64,000 nucleotides of DNA from Ustulina deusta. Its lineage: Eukaryota; Ascomycota; Sordariomycetes; Xylariales; Xylariaceae. The stretch covers positions 62,001 to 126,000 of the forward strand of contig JAJNNX010000016.1 in the NCBI GenBank assembly GCA_023159155.1. Direction: 5' to 3'. Of this stretch, positions 1-11,055 are shown piece by piece. Made by a program: the position numbers and the translations under genes. Numbering within the stretch: the stretch's first letter is position 1; every line of letters starts with the position of its first letter. A model generated the notes under the pieces. The model ran no database searches. It saw nothing but the letters and a program-made list of their open reading frames with translations, and had not been told where the DNA came from.

Positions 1-3000
1 TAACTATAAAAAAAATAAAATATTATAAAATAAAACTTTTAGCTTTTTTTACTTATTATTTATACTAGCTATAATATAACAATATATAATAATAAATAAC
101 AAAAATATATTACTTAACTAATAAAGCTATAACTATATATAAATCTTTATAAATAAGTTTAGTTATTTAATTATAACTTTATTTAGCAAAAAAATAGATA
201 TAGCAAAATTATTAGCTATATAATACTACAAAAATCTATATAAAATTTTTAATATATTAAATATATAAATATTAAATAATATAGAACTATTTATTTCTAA
301 ATTTATAGCAATAATTAATAGTTTTATAAGCACTAAGCACTACTTTAGTAATACTTACTACCTTTAAACCTAAAAAGCAATAAAATTAACTAATCAAAAA
401 CTAGACTAGCAATTCTATTTCTATATTAATAAATACTAAAACAATTAAAGCATCTATTTCTTTGCTCTAAACTTTATATATAATTCCTTATAATATTTAT
501 TAATCAATATATCACTACTAAAAGTAGCAATAAAAGTTAAAACATAAAACCCCCTAATAATAAATATTAGCAAAACTATTACAAATTCTAACACTAAACA
601 GCAAGCGCTCGAACTAGTCCGCTAAACCCAGGACATTCAAAAAATAGCACACAATATAGCAACCCTTGCGTTAGTCCGCCAAACCCAGGACGTTTAAAAA
701 ATAGCACACAATATAGCAACCCTTGCGTAAAAATAATATAAGCTACAAACTAACAAAAAAAAACGCCTAATAAAATTTAAAATAAAAAATAAAACTTAAA
801 AAAAAAAAAAGTTTTATAATACAAGCACTAACTACTAGATTAAACTTTTAATTAGTTAGATCTTTCGAAATCTTAAAAAAACAAAAATTTAGCTATATTC
901 TTAATTTGCCTAACTTTTATAAAATAAAAACCCTATTTTATACTAACTAATTATAAAAAACAAGCAATAATTTTTTATTTTAATAAATCTAATTATTGCT
1001 TTTAGCTAAAAATATTAATAATAAAGCAAAATTTAAAATTAAACAAATTAAACAATTAAAAATATATAAAAAAAATAAAAAATTATAATACTAAATTGCT
1101 TAAAAAAGCTATAATTTTAATAATACTTAATATATAGCTTAAAATTTTAAAAATATATTAATTAAACTTAACTAATTCTATAAAACTTATAAAAAAGCCT
1201 CCGGACCTCCTATAAAATTATAAAAATAAATATATATAGTAGCAACTAACAAATTTATAAATAATTATAAAAATAATAATAAAGCAATATAATATAAAAA
1301 AACTATATAAACTTAATATTATTAATAACTTTAAATTAAAATTATATTTAAACTTTTAGTTTTAAAAAGAAATAGTATAACAGTTAGTATAGTCTATATA
1401 ATTTTAGCAAAACTTACAAAAACTCTAAACCTATATAGCAATAAAATAAAAAATCTATATATGGACTAACTTAACTTTATAGCTATACATACAAAATCTA
1501 TATCTACTTACTTTATAAACTCTAACTTTTTTTCTTTTTTTTTTTCTTTTTTAGCTTAAAATCTTTGTTCATAGTATTAATAAACTAGCTATAGAAGCTT
1601 TACTCGACTGATCGTAACAACTAATATAGTTATATTTTATATTAAAAATAGCAAATAATTAATATTTAAATTTAAAAGTATACTAGCGTAGGGCTAATAA
1701 TTATTATTAATAATTTATATAATATTAATATTTTTTAGCTAATTAACTATTTTTATTTTTAAACTATTTATATATAATTTATGCTATTTATATATATTTT
1801 TTTAATATTTTATTTTAAAAGTATTTATAAGTATTTTAAAGTATTCTAAGAATTTTTATTATTATAAAAAACTTATTGCTATTTTTTAAAGCAGTAATAA
1901 CTTTTGTAATTTTAAAGTTTATATATTTATTTGGCTAGCAATACTAATTATTTAATTATAATTATAATAAATTAATGCTTTTAATATTAATAAAATAATT
2001 ATTATAGCTATTTAAATAAATAAAAATATTAGTTTTTTTAAACAATTTTATAACTAAAGTTTGATTTTTTGTTATAAAAGCTTTTTTTTATATATTACTA
2101 ATAATATAAGTTATTATTATATATTTTATGCTAATTAATTATTTATTAAATAATTTTTTATTTTTATTTAGCTATTTTAAATAAAAATTTAACTTTTTAT
2201 ATAACTAGATTTTAAAATTTTTATTAAATTTTATATCTAGTAATTAAAAATAGGCTATAAAACTAAACAAAATTATTGCTATTAAAATATTTATGTTTTT
2301 TAGCGCTTTTTTAACCTATAAGGTTTTATAAAAGTTAATTATATTTATTACTAATAAATAATTGTTTTTTTTAATATAAATAGTTAAGTTTATTTTAATT
2401 TATTTTTTAAATAATTTTTTATTATTATATATAGTAGTATTAAACTTTATATTAATATTTTTATAATATAGCAGTTTTTTTTTAGTAAAAATATTACTTT
2501 TGTTATAAAAAATAATTAAAAGTTTTAACTTTTTTATATATAATTTATTAGTAATTATTATTAAAACTAGTATTGTTTAGTGTTTTTTTTATTTATTTTT
2601 ATTGTTTTTTTTTAATTAATTTAATACTTATAAAATTATATATATAATTTATTAAAAATTTAAAAAGTATTAAAGTTTTATTTATATTAATAATTAAATA
2701 ATTAAAAAATTTATTAAAACTAATATTTTTAGTAAAATTGCTTATTAATATAATATTAAGCTAAAACCGGTTATATTATAAGTTTTTTTTAATAAACTAT
2801 AAAAATATATTAATATAACTAATTATTTTTTTAAGCATTTTTATAAATATATATATAATTTAGTAATAGCTAATCTAATAGTATTATAAGAATTTTTTAA
2901 ACTATTTATTTAAAAATATAAATATATTATTATAATTAAGGTAAAAAATACTAAAAATAATTATTATTTTTTATTTAAACTAAATAGTTATTGTTAATTT

Positions 3001-3660
3001 TTAATTTTGTTTTATTTAATAAAATTCTTTTTATAATATTATTTCTAATTCTAGCTAGCAAAAAGTAAACTAAAAAATATAACTACTAAAGATTGTTTTT
3101 TATTATATTTATTAATTAAAAATATACTATTTGCTAAATATTTTAAAATATATAGTAGCTTTTTAAAAAAAAAATTTATAAAAACTTTTTTTAATAATAA
3201 GTAAAATACTAATAAAAGTTTGGTTTTTATTTATTAATATATATTTACTATTAATATTTAAATTAAATAAAATCTAATAATTTTTAATAAATAATAATAC
3301 TTTTTTTTTTTTTTTTTAAATAATATTTATAAACCTATTTAATAAGCTTTAAAAAGCTATATTTAGCTTTTATAATATTTTTTTTATTTAATTATATAGT
3401 TTAAGTATAAATAATAGTATTAGAGCTATTTTAGCTAAATTAATAAGTTATATTAACTAGTTATATTGCTAATATTATTATAGATTTATATAATTTAGCT
3501 AGAATTAAAAAATTTAGCTATTTTATATATTTTAGTTATAGAACATATAATTTGGCTATATATTCTAACCACGAACCTGTTTAACTAACAAAAGTTAGCA
3601 CTATATAAATATTCTATTAAGAACAAGCATATTTATATAATATTTGCTTAAATAAATGCT
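1..3660. repeat. AT-rich RIP-degraded repeat island
   Basis: The sequence is almost entirely A and T, with remaining G and C mostly in AGC/GCT-type contexts and no open frame of useful length. Composition switches near 1.55-1.6 kb: the left half is A- and C-biased on this strand and the right half T- and G-biased. This would fit two A-rich coding elements lying in opposite orientations. A TGTTACGATC-type LTR-like end can be read on the minus strand near 1619. A tandem repeat at 615-728 shows CAA in one copy where the other has TAA. Known biology: RIP in Pezizomycotina turns CpA into TpA in duplicated DNA. I infer dead retroelements, but the element family cannot be named from what survives. 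Confidence 0.8.
615..728 (+). repeat. Two-copy 57-bp tandem repeat inside RIP island
   Basis: Two adjacent 57-bp units (615-671, 672-728) differ only at transition sites. Read from 614 they encode a 19-residue repeat starting LVRQTQ, with TAA in one copy exactly where the other has CAA, at two different codons. It looks like part of a helical (Gag-like) coding region that lost its frame by C-to-T mutation. Confidence 0.75.
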
Positions 3661-4730
3661 TTCTAATTATGGTTTAGCAGAAAAGATTATTGTATGCCAA
3701 GCTATTAGCGCCGGTCAAGTTCTAATCGAGGAATGCGGTATTAGGAGAAGACCTGGGTAAAGAGGAAGACTATGAACTCCAGGCCGAATCCACAGACTCG
3801 TTGGGGTAAACACCACACTTGGTCTCGTGGAGGTATAGGTATACCGCAAATGGGTTTTTATCGCACCATAATGATCTACTAGATCTGTTGGATTTGATAT
3901 CAGCATGTGGTCTGATTGCTCAAGCTGACAGAGGTACACCCCGGCTTTCCTGCAGTACTAGTAGTGTGCAATTGCGAGAAGGTAACGAAGCCCATAGCGG
4001 ACCACTGGGACAAGCGGTGCGGCACCTACATAGTAGATTGGTGGCTAGGGGATAGGCTCCCGAAGCGGAAACACAACGCCGTAATAGCAGAGGTAAGAAA
4101 ACCGATAGCGGTGGCTCAATGTTTGAGGTGTTTCGACGCGACCCTCGGCCAGTACACTTGTAGGCAGGCAGTACACATGGTAAAAGCCCCTATCTACATC
4201 CAAGTACAAGAAACAACTGCCGAGACTATATACTACCGGTACCTAGGTGCTTATGTCATCCTGTATAGACACCCTCCGCCGACCTCCCGACTGGGGAACT
4301 TCTTCGATGCCAAGCTGATAAGGAGGCGGACTTGGTTTAGTTTGGAAGCTGTTGGGAGTGATTCGCATTTGCTCCTTTTCCGGTTCATCTGCCCGTCGAT
4401 ACCTAGCCGCTCTTGGTAAAACGAATCAACACGGGACGTCCCTAGTGTCGGTAGCTAGCGAGAGTAGTGTACGCGTAGAGGCGGAACTAGTAATGCGGGA
4501 GAAGGCTAAATCTCACGTAGTGCATGGATACTACCTACACAGAGGAAGAGAGACCTTGCCCTTTGCGAGTCTAGGGTATCTAGGTATTTACTGGTTAGAC
4601 CACTAGGATGTTATAAACGGATGTACTTAAATTCTCCTCCCTCTCCCACTTACCCCTTCAGTTTTGATCCGTCCTCTCTCTACATTATTTGCCGTTTGCT
4701 GGCCACCGTCGCTTGCCCGCCATCGCCGTC
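3661..4730. other. Normal-composition DNA right of the AT island, no supported gene
   Basis: Base composition returns to about half GC within a few tens of bases. The longest open frame (3916-4419, plus) opens with TTG rather than ATG, and its Trp/Cys-rich translation matches no family I know. A pyrimidine-rich stretch at about 4630-4690 may be the promoter of the next gene. Confidence 0.5.
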
Positions 4731-5297
4731 ATGGACCCTATTGCCCATATCTGGTTAGCTCGGCTGAAAGATGGCCATAGCATAGTCGAAGCTGCTTTCT
4801 CAAGCGCCCGGAGCGAGAGCCAGAGGAGTGCTGCCTTACACGCAACGGCGCGTGGCGAACATCACGCTCTATTTCAATGTAACGACCAGCCAGATCTCCT
4901 GGCCGTAATGGGATACTACTCTGACGATAATGATCCGGGAGGTAATAAGACGCGAGAAAAGAGGGCATCGCTTTTCTTGCAGTTCGTTACTCACCAAGAA
5001 CTCTTCCTCTTCAACGTGGACGTTACTCAGATTGCTCTGGACTCTGATAATATTGCTGTTTTATTCTCCGAATCGCAGCCGAGTGGTTCGAAACCCCTTC
5101 CCGGCAGAGGAGATTGGGCTGTGCCGGTACCGCCGCCCCCGGTCGAGCATCAAAGCGAGCGTGCAAGCGAGCCGCCGAAGAAGACGTGGGTTCAGGTGGT
5201 AGCATCGGAAGACGCTGATCGATTAAGCCAAGCGGGTGCTATCAAGCGTTTCAACAAGTTTATGGAATCCCGTATCGCTTTGCAAAGTGAGGAGTAA
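4731..5297 (+). CDS. Hypothetical 188-aa protein, possibly dimeric alpha/beta-barrel fold
   Basis: This is an intronless ATG-started frame of 188 codons. The frame can be extended to a TTG at 4689, but the ATG at 4731 (MDPIAHIW) is preferred, with a CT-rich leader just upstream. The N-terminal half has a strand-helix-strand rhythm (IAHIWLARL ... HHALFQC ... LLAVMGYYS) that recalls small ABM-like dimeric alpha/beta-barrel proteins of fungi. The C-terminal third is Pro-rich (a run of prolines near residue 135) and ends in a charged helix. There is no signal peptide or membrane span. The family assignment is a guess from pattern only. It lies close to the RIP island, so it may be a lineage-specific gene. 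Confidence 0.5.
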   Translation: MDPIAHIWLARLKDGHSIVEAAFSSARSESQRSAALHATARGEHHALFQCNDQPDLLAVMGYYSDDNDPGGNKTREKRASLFLQFVTHQELFLFNVDVTQIALDSDNIAVLFSESQPSGSKPLPGRGDWAVPVPPPPVEHQSERASEPPKKTWVQVVASEDADRLSQAGAIKRFNKFMESRIALQSEE

Positions 5298-6107
5298 ATG
5301 AAAGAAATACGCTAGCCCGCATCCAGGGCATCGTATTTCGGCCCTACGACGGCGCCCAGACGTCACCTACTATGGTCTTCTTTTCTCGCGAGTGCCTTTC
5401 TGGCTTAATCGTCGTTCTCCTAGATTTAGACGAGGGGATATGCTACTGCTACAGTTAAGTCAGTGTTGACTCCCTTAAACGGGGTTGGAAGGTCGCCTGC
5501 CCTGCCATACTTTGAGGGAGAGGGTCGTCTAGAGACACATCCTGCGTTGGACTTGAGACTTGTCGGGCCTAAATTCCCCTGTTCGGGTCGAGCATACTAA
5601 GCAGAGGCTACCCGCTGGGCGTTCGGCGTTGTTCGCGATAAACCTACTCAGAAAATCGCCATGTGTTGGGTGCTGGCGTACCTCGGGCAGAAGGCCGAAA
5701 GAGACTAGCAATATGGGTGTGAAAAAGAGCACAGCCTACGAAACCTGCTACCCAATTGCCGGAAGCCTGCTACTGACAGTAAATTCAATTTATTATGTCC
5801 GTGGAGCATTCGGAAAAGCAAGCCCACTTGAGTTTTATACTCGATGTTATCGCAGGAAATAATGTGAACAATCATAGCTTGGTCTTGTAACAATTTCTGG
5901 AAGACAAGAAACTTGTGCCTACTAGAGGTTTCTTTTCCTTTCTTTTGCTACGGACTACTCTAAAAACATATACAGGGATGTGCCAAGATCCTGAATTGGT
6001 GTCTCTGGCTGAAATACGCCGCTGTCATCGCACTCTGCTCTCATTTGAGATGCTACCTCAACACTGGCCAGGTCTGGTCATATGGGGCGACTCTTGGAAG
6101 GGAGCCG
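5298..6107. other. Intergenic, no gene seen
   Basis: About 800 bases between the 188-aa gene and the 3' end of the Egh16-type gene. Only short overlapping frames on both strands with no recognisable protein. Confidence 0.5.
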
Positions 6108-7310
6108 CTATGCCACAAATGCCTTCGCGGATCTCTTATTGTTGTTGTTGTTGTTGTTGTTGCCGAATCGGTGCCTTTGGGACTTGCCGGTAGCGGCATC
6201 TGACGTAGCAACAGCCTCAGCAGTCGTCGTCGTGGCCACATCGGCTTGCGCATTGGTCTGTGTCGGGACCGCGGAGCTTACAACCGAGATCTTCAATAGC
6301 TTAGAAACAATAGCGGCGTTCTTCAACGATTCTTCAGAACCGGCCGCCTGATTCGCTGCGAGAGCCGCAGGCAAATCCTGGACGTCCTGCGCGACCTGTG
6401 CATGTACTTTCTCAAGGGTTGCATGTGTATCGACGTCAGATGGCTCGAGTGAAGCGGCCGTCGTATCAACTTGCTGGACGGGGAAGCAACCGCCGAAAGG
6501 ACCAGCCAGTGCATTATTTCTGCAACGAACAGTGCAGACATTACCAGCAGAGGCTGGATTGATCGTTGGGTCAGCAAGAGCGAAATCTCGGCATATCGAG
6601 GAAGAGATTACTCACACCCTGTGCAGTTGAGGTCGGTTGGCATCGTCAGTTTGATGACGAAGTCTTCTTCCTTAATCTGACTGAAACCATTCACACCTGG
6701 GACATTATCCTCAACGGTAACATTGGGAAATGTGATGACTCCGTTGTTTCCTTCTGCGATCTGTTTCTCGTGTCAGACGGACGACAGGTTAATAGCCAGG
6801 TTGGAAAGAGAGAGACCTACGACATCACAAGTATAAGGACCGGCACCGTCCGCGTTAACCTGATCTACTTCAAGTCAGACCGACATCCATTATATTCATT
6901 TTGGGATGGCTGCTTACGGATTGTGACGTCCAAGGTAGAACCCGCCTTTACTTGTGTAACGGTACCCGCGGCGAGGGCATTCTCCGTGTTCTCACCGATA
7001 TCGATGTTCCCATCAAGCTCGGTGCGGCCACACTCGTTGACGATGTTCGCGCTGATCTCGGCATCTCGGATAATGGTGGTGTCTTGTTGGCACGGGCTAA
7101 TTGAAGTACAATTCCTTGGGATCTCCGAGTTGACTGCGAGCAGGAGTTTATTAGTACTTGCTGGTAGTGAGGTCATCAACCATCGCCCTTACCCTTGAAG
7201 CCAACACTAGATGGGGATCCGTTGATGCCTTGAGCGGATAATATGACACCATGGGCGTTCACCGATGCCAAAAGGGCAGCCAAGGAGAGGAGGGTAGAAG
7301 AGGAATGCAT
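6108..7310 (-). CDS. Egh16H/GAS1-type secreted appressorial protein (DUF3129 family)
   Basis: Five exons can be placed: 7310-7193, 7133-6918, 6864-6821, 6760-6616 and 6553-6108, giving 322 aa with all junctions in phase. The protein opens with a clear signal peptide (MHSSSTLLSLAALLASVNA) followed by HGVIL. The family core follows: NCTSISPCQQDTTIIRDAE, NECGRTELDGNIDIGENTEN, GAGPYTCDV, VPGVNGFSQ, and CTVRCRNNALAGPFGGCFPV with its paired cysteines. Known family: Blumeria Egh16/Egh16H and Magnaporthe GAS1/GAS2, induced during appressorium formation in plant- and insect-infecting fungi; the biochemical role is unknown. The C-terminal tail of about 150 residues is Ala/Thr-rich and low in complexity and ends with eight Asn encoded by a microsatellite. 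The gene appears intact. The family call is firm; exact splice sites are inferred. Confidence 0.9.
6138..6161 (-). repeat. Trinucleotide (AAC)n repeat encoding poly-Asn
   Basis: Eight Asn codons (seven AAC and one AAT) near the C terminus of the Egh16-type protein, followed by KRS. Length polymorphism between strains is likely. Confidence 0.9.
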
Positions 7311-9066
7311 GTTGGCTAAAAATAAGTTTAAACAGCACCAGGCTAGATGAAAAATTATGTGGGCAAAAGACCGAACGAATGGAAAACAGATCCGCAGGAC
7401 CGCTGGGAGGAAACAAAGTGATGAAGAAAATAGAGAGAGAGAATGAGAGAGAGAAGACACGCTGGAAACGAGATGGACTTGAAGGTTAGGATTTGTCGTG
7501 AGATGCACATGTCTTATAACGGCCGCAAAGGGGCATTTTTCTGTTACCCCAGCCCAGCGTTGTGGGCCCGGACATTTGCAGTTTATGGAGAATGCAGCCG
7601 GCAGATGGAGCGAGCGGGTTGGGTCCGCACGAAACTCTCTAACGAAGCTCGTATCATGGTGGTGGGTTCTATCAAGTTTAACAGACGAACATTCTCCCCT
7701 GTTCCACATGCGTATAATTATAGGAGGCAGCAAGTGTTTGGTCTCTATCTTGCTGGATCGGCCAACCTTGCGTCAGCGCCTACTGTAGAAGCTAGATATC
7801 TACTCCAACCCACGAGCTGTTGCGAGAGCGTGACGGCAGGCCAAGACTCGGCTGTGGTGGCAACTGCGGCTTTCTCAGTGAACAAGCAGGGTCCGCTGAT
7901 GATGAGTCGTGCTACAATTGGTTTACCTCGTTGGCTTTGAGAATGAGGATCTCAATCTGCCAAGGAGACCAGTGGGTAATTCCAGACGCGCTCCCCTATC
8001 TGGATGGTTTCGGTGGCAGGGACTAGGTCGAAGTGATGACTTATATGGGCACATATAAGGGGTGCTACACTAGTGTAGTGTAGACGATTCTCTGAGGCTC
8101 AAGATTAAATGGTGAGACGATATCGGTTAGACATATTAGACGACGTGAAGTGGAGCATAACAACTGCTGGTTCTGTACAATGTACCTCGACATGAAACTC
8201 CCAACAGCAAAGGCCTGTATAAGCCAGCTTGTGGATCTTGGACATTCCGGGCGAGCCAACAGGAGAAGCGGCGTAGACGAGGTCGACAGCAACCTCCTTA
8301 GTATGTCGGTCGTGGCAATGAATAGACATTGCAAGGGCTGCGCAACACAAGTTGATCAGCGACCTACACTACACGACACTCATGGGCACGATCCTCATGA
8401 TCTTTGCTGATCCGCCACGAAACGACGAGGTCGTATTCTTGGAGTACCAAGCCCTACACTACCGGTACTAGAAACACTTGAATTGTGGGCTGCCGGGATC
8501 CATTCTGCAGCTAGGCCGTCTGTGTGCAGTCCAGCTTCTCCGAATCCCGGTAGGATTAAGACGCCTACTATTAGTTTCACTAACCAGTGTAGGATACTGG
8601 CCCTCTTACATCCCACGTCACATAATCTCCCCATATTAGAGACTCGAGATGACGACCCACCCGCTCAGTACCAGGTCTCACCGTTTCAACCCGCGCTCGA
8701 GGATTGCCTAACTGGGATTTTGGCACGCCATGATTCGACTATACCTGCCTGAATTCTGGCAAACCTCTGCCGTTCTGTGGGGAACAACAACAGTGTTTGG
8801 CAGAGTGCCCCGATGTAGCCGCCGTACCAAGTGAGACCGACCCAGGGTCTGTGGCAAAACAGAAGTGCCAAGTCATGCGTTGCGATGCTCGCATCAAGTT
8901 ACGAAGCACATTCACGACGTGCTCAGGGGCTTTTGACCCGACCAGAAATGCATCATCCCGCTGGGGTACGTGTCGAACTCGGTTAGCAAGCACCTTTTTA
9001 CGAGAGTGATTTTCAAACAGCGATGGCCATCGCGCCGTGAAGACAAATAACAAATCATGATACGTA
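7311..9066. other. Intergenic between Egh16-type gene and methyltransferase relic
   Basis: The first 130 bases are a CT-rich leader (on the minus strand) of the Egh16-type gene. Beyond that I find only short frames. One at 7820-8026 has a CGGNCG cysteine cluster, but it lacks a signal peptide and any family match. Nothing else is supported. Confidence 0.4.
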
Positions 9067-11055
9067 CTAAGCATGGACGTTTGGGTCTCTCATGGCGTCG
9101 CGACACCTTGCAAAGAATGCCTCTATCTCCTCAGGTTGCCAACCCAGCAATGGCAGTTGTATAGCGCCCACTGCGTTACTGTGGTCAATTAACCTGGCGC
9201 ATGCTTTCTCGTCGGTGCCCCGCTGACATGCTGACGCCGGGGAAATACTGACTAGCTGGTAAGAACTGTTCTGCTGCAGTTCGGTAGTATAGCCCTATGA
9301 GCCTCATTGTCCTTCATCTCTCGTCAGTCCTCGTGTACGACAGACAGCGCAATGCGCGCATCTGCATCGAAAGCGCTTGGGGTAGATGGGAATTCCAGAC
9401 AGAAAGCCAAGCGCATACCTATCCATAGGCCATGTGCCATATGGAAGCTTGATGATGTGGTGTTGGATATTCACAAAACCACACTCGGCCAAGTATTGCC
9501 CACCAAATACAGCCGCGTGTGATTTCGTACCAAACTTGGCGAAAGCTTCCACCATGATGTTGGTAAAGACGAGAATCGGCCAATCTGGCGGAAGGGTGCC
9601 ATCATCGCAGTGAACCACTACAACCCTCGGGGTCAGCAATTGCTATTCCAAGTGAATCAGTGGGTGTCTCGAAGCCGTGGGGAGCTTCTAGGCTAGGATC
9701 GGAAAGAAGCCTTTCGACCCAAAAATTCGCGAAACAAGAAGGAAACGACATCGACGATTACTCACTGCCATCGACGTCCTGGAGCTCAACCCACGCGCCG
9801 GGCCTCAGGTTCCTAGCAGCGCATATGTCAGCACGATCGTTCATACTACCAACATAGACAGAGTTTATTACTCATAAGCATTTTTCAAAAGCTTGACGGG
9901 GTCTCTATGAAGGAACTCATGATCAGCTTAAGAGCTCTGAACAGCCATGTTCTTTATGGTCAATACTTAAGGATTGGAGTCATATTGCGTAAGTGAATAA
10001 AGTCCCAATCCCGGCCATTCTCCCACTATAACCGCTGGAGTCAGTAATCCCTCTTTTTAGCAGTTCTAGAGCTCTCGAAACATACTCCTGAGACATTTCG
10101 GGAGCTCTCAAGTTACTGGAAAGAGAAGAAAATAACTCCAGCGGTAACTCACAGTGTCCTCCACCTGGAATCTAGTGTCAGTGTCAATCTGGAAATCCAA
10201 AACCCGTCCACAATACAGAAATAAGCTATCGAGCGAATACCAATAGCGCTATCAGAAATCAAACCCAACTCACTAAATAGCTCACCAGTATACAACTTTT
10301 CGCAAGAGAATTATTTTCTTACGTCATCGACCAAAAATTTACAATTTGAAGGGATCCCTGCAGCACCAGAAGTCAGTAATTTCTTTCTTCTCGAGGGAAC
10401 TGCAATGACTTGTGCAAGCCTCCTGGAATAGTGCCCGCACCATATCTGCAAGAGTTGAGAGACAAAAAAAAAACTCTTGGTATTGGTACATACAGATTGG
10501 TTGTATGGGACTTAGATCTATGGCAGGGTTTAGTATGAGTACAGCATCTGAAGAGGCGCAGGTGTCGATTGGAGGGATCACATACCAGTCCCTAGAACCT
10601 CAGCTGACGGGTACCGATCAGCTATCTCGATCGCCCAAATGCCAGTGCCCGTGCCGAGATCGAGTATCCTTTGCGGATGATCTGGGATAGGGGCAAAGAA
10701 CAGCTGCCCATTGGTAGCCTCAAGCATCATCGCATGCAGCATGTCTTCTCTATTCTGTTCGCGCTCGTCGTTCGGAATAGGATATCGGCCGTACCTGGCA
10801 CCTGATAATCAGTTAATGTCGCAGGATACCTTTGAAGGAGTGCCGTGCGATCCTTGTTTCCGCAAGAGCAGTCATGTACCTAAACTTGTGGTACCGTCGT
10901 CCATTGTGAAAACTGTGTTGATAGATGCTCGAGCCAATACTAGAAGCGGAATCGGCGATTGACCCTTCGTCATAGTCGCTGGGAGTGAACTCGCCCTCGT
11001 CATGTATGCCACCGGCTTCGATGAGCGCCCCAGCATGCTCCGAATCTATCTCCAT
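9067..11055 (-). pseudogene. LaeA-like SAM-dependent methyltransferase, interrupted
   Basis: The 5' part is well preserved. Exons 11055-10880, 10794-10586, 10517-10494 and one starting at 10357 splice in phase to give SSIYQHSFHNGRRYHKFR, YPIPNDEREQ, the SAM-binding motif RILDLGTGTGIWAIEIAD, then VLGTDLSPIQPIWIPSN and FLVDD. The 3' part is also recognisable: NLRPGAWVELQDVDG (about 9.8 kb), CDDGTLPPDWPI and LAECGFVNIQHHIIKLPYGTWP (9.64-9.41 kb), and GWQPEEIEAFFARCRDAMRDP before a stop at 9067. Between them the usual ED.W...FDFIH region is missing and a 53-bp-armed hairpin (10027-10150) sits there amid stops. Known family: LaeA/Velvet-type fungal methyltransferases, including many cluster-local homologues. 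I infer a disabled gene; an unusual splice form is the alternative. Confidence 0.65.
10027..10150. mobile_element. Hairpin (foldback/MITE-like) insertion inside methyltransferase gene
   Basis: Two imperfect inverted arms of about 53 bp surround a loop of roughly a dozen bases centred near 10088. The outermost 11 bases (ACCGCTGGAGT and its complement) match perfectly. The inner arms share GAGCTC(T/C)CGAAA. No convincing target duplication is visible. It lies where the conserved middle of the LaeA-like coding region should be. It could also be an intron-like hairpin element, since a GTGAGT donor overlaps one edge. Confidence 0.6.

Noticed and set aside
3916..4419. 167-codon open frame beside the AT island
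   Set aside because: It starts with TTG, overlaps another equally long frame, and resembles no protein family. A Met start further in leaves little of it.
7176..7733. 185-codon frame upstream of the Egh16-type signal peptide
   Set aside because: The part before 7310 is leader sequence. The signal peptide starts at 7310 and the frame's end lies in intron 1.
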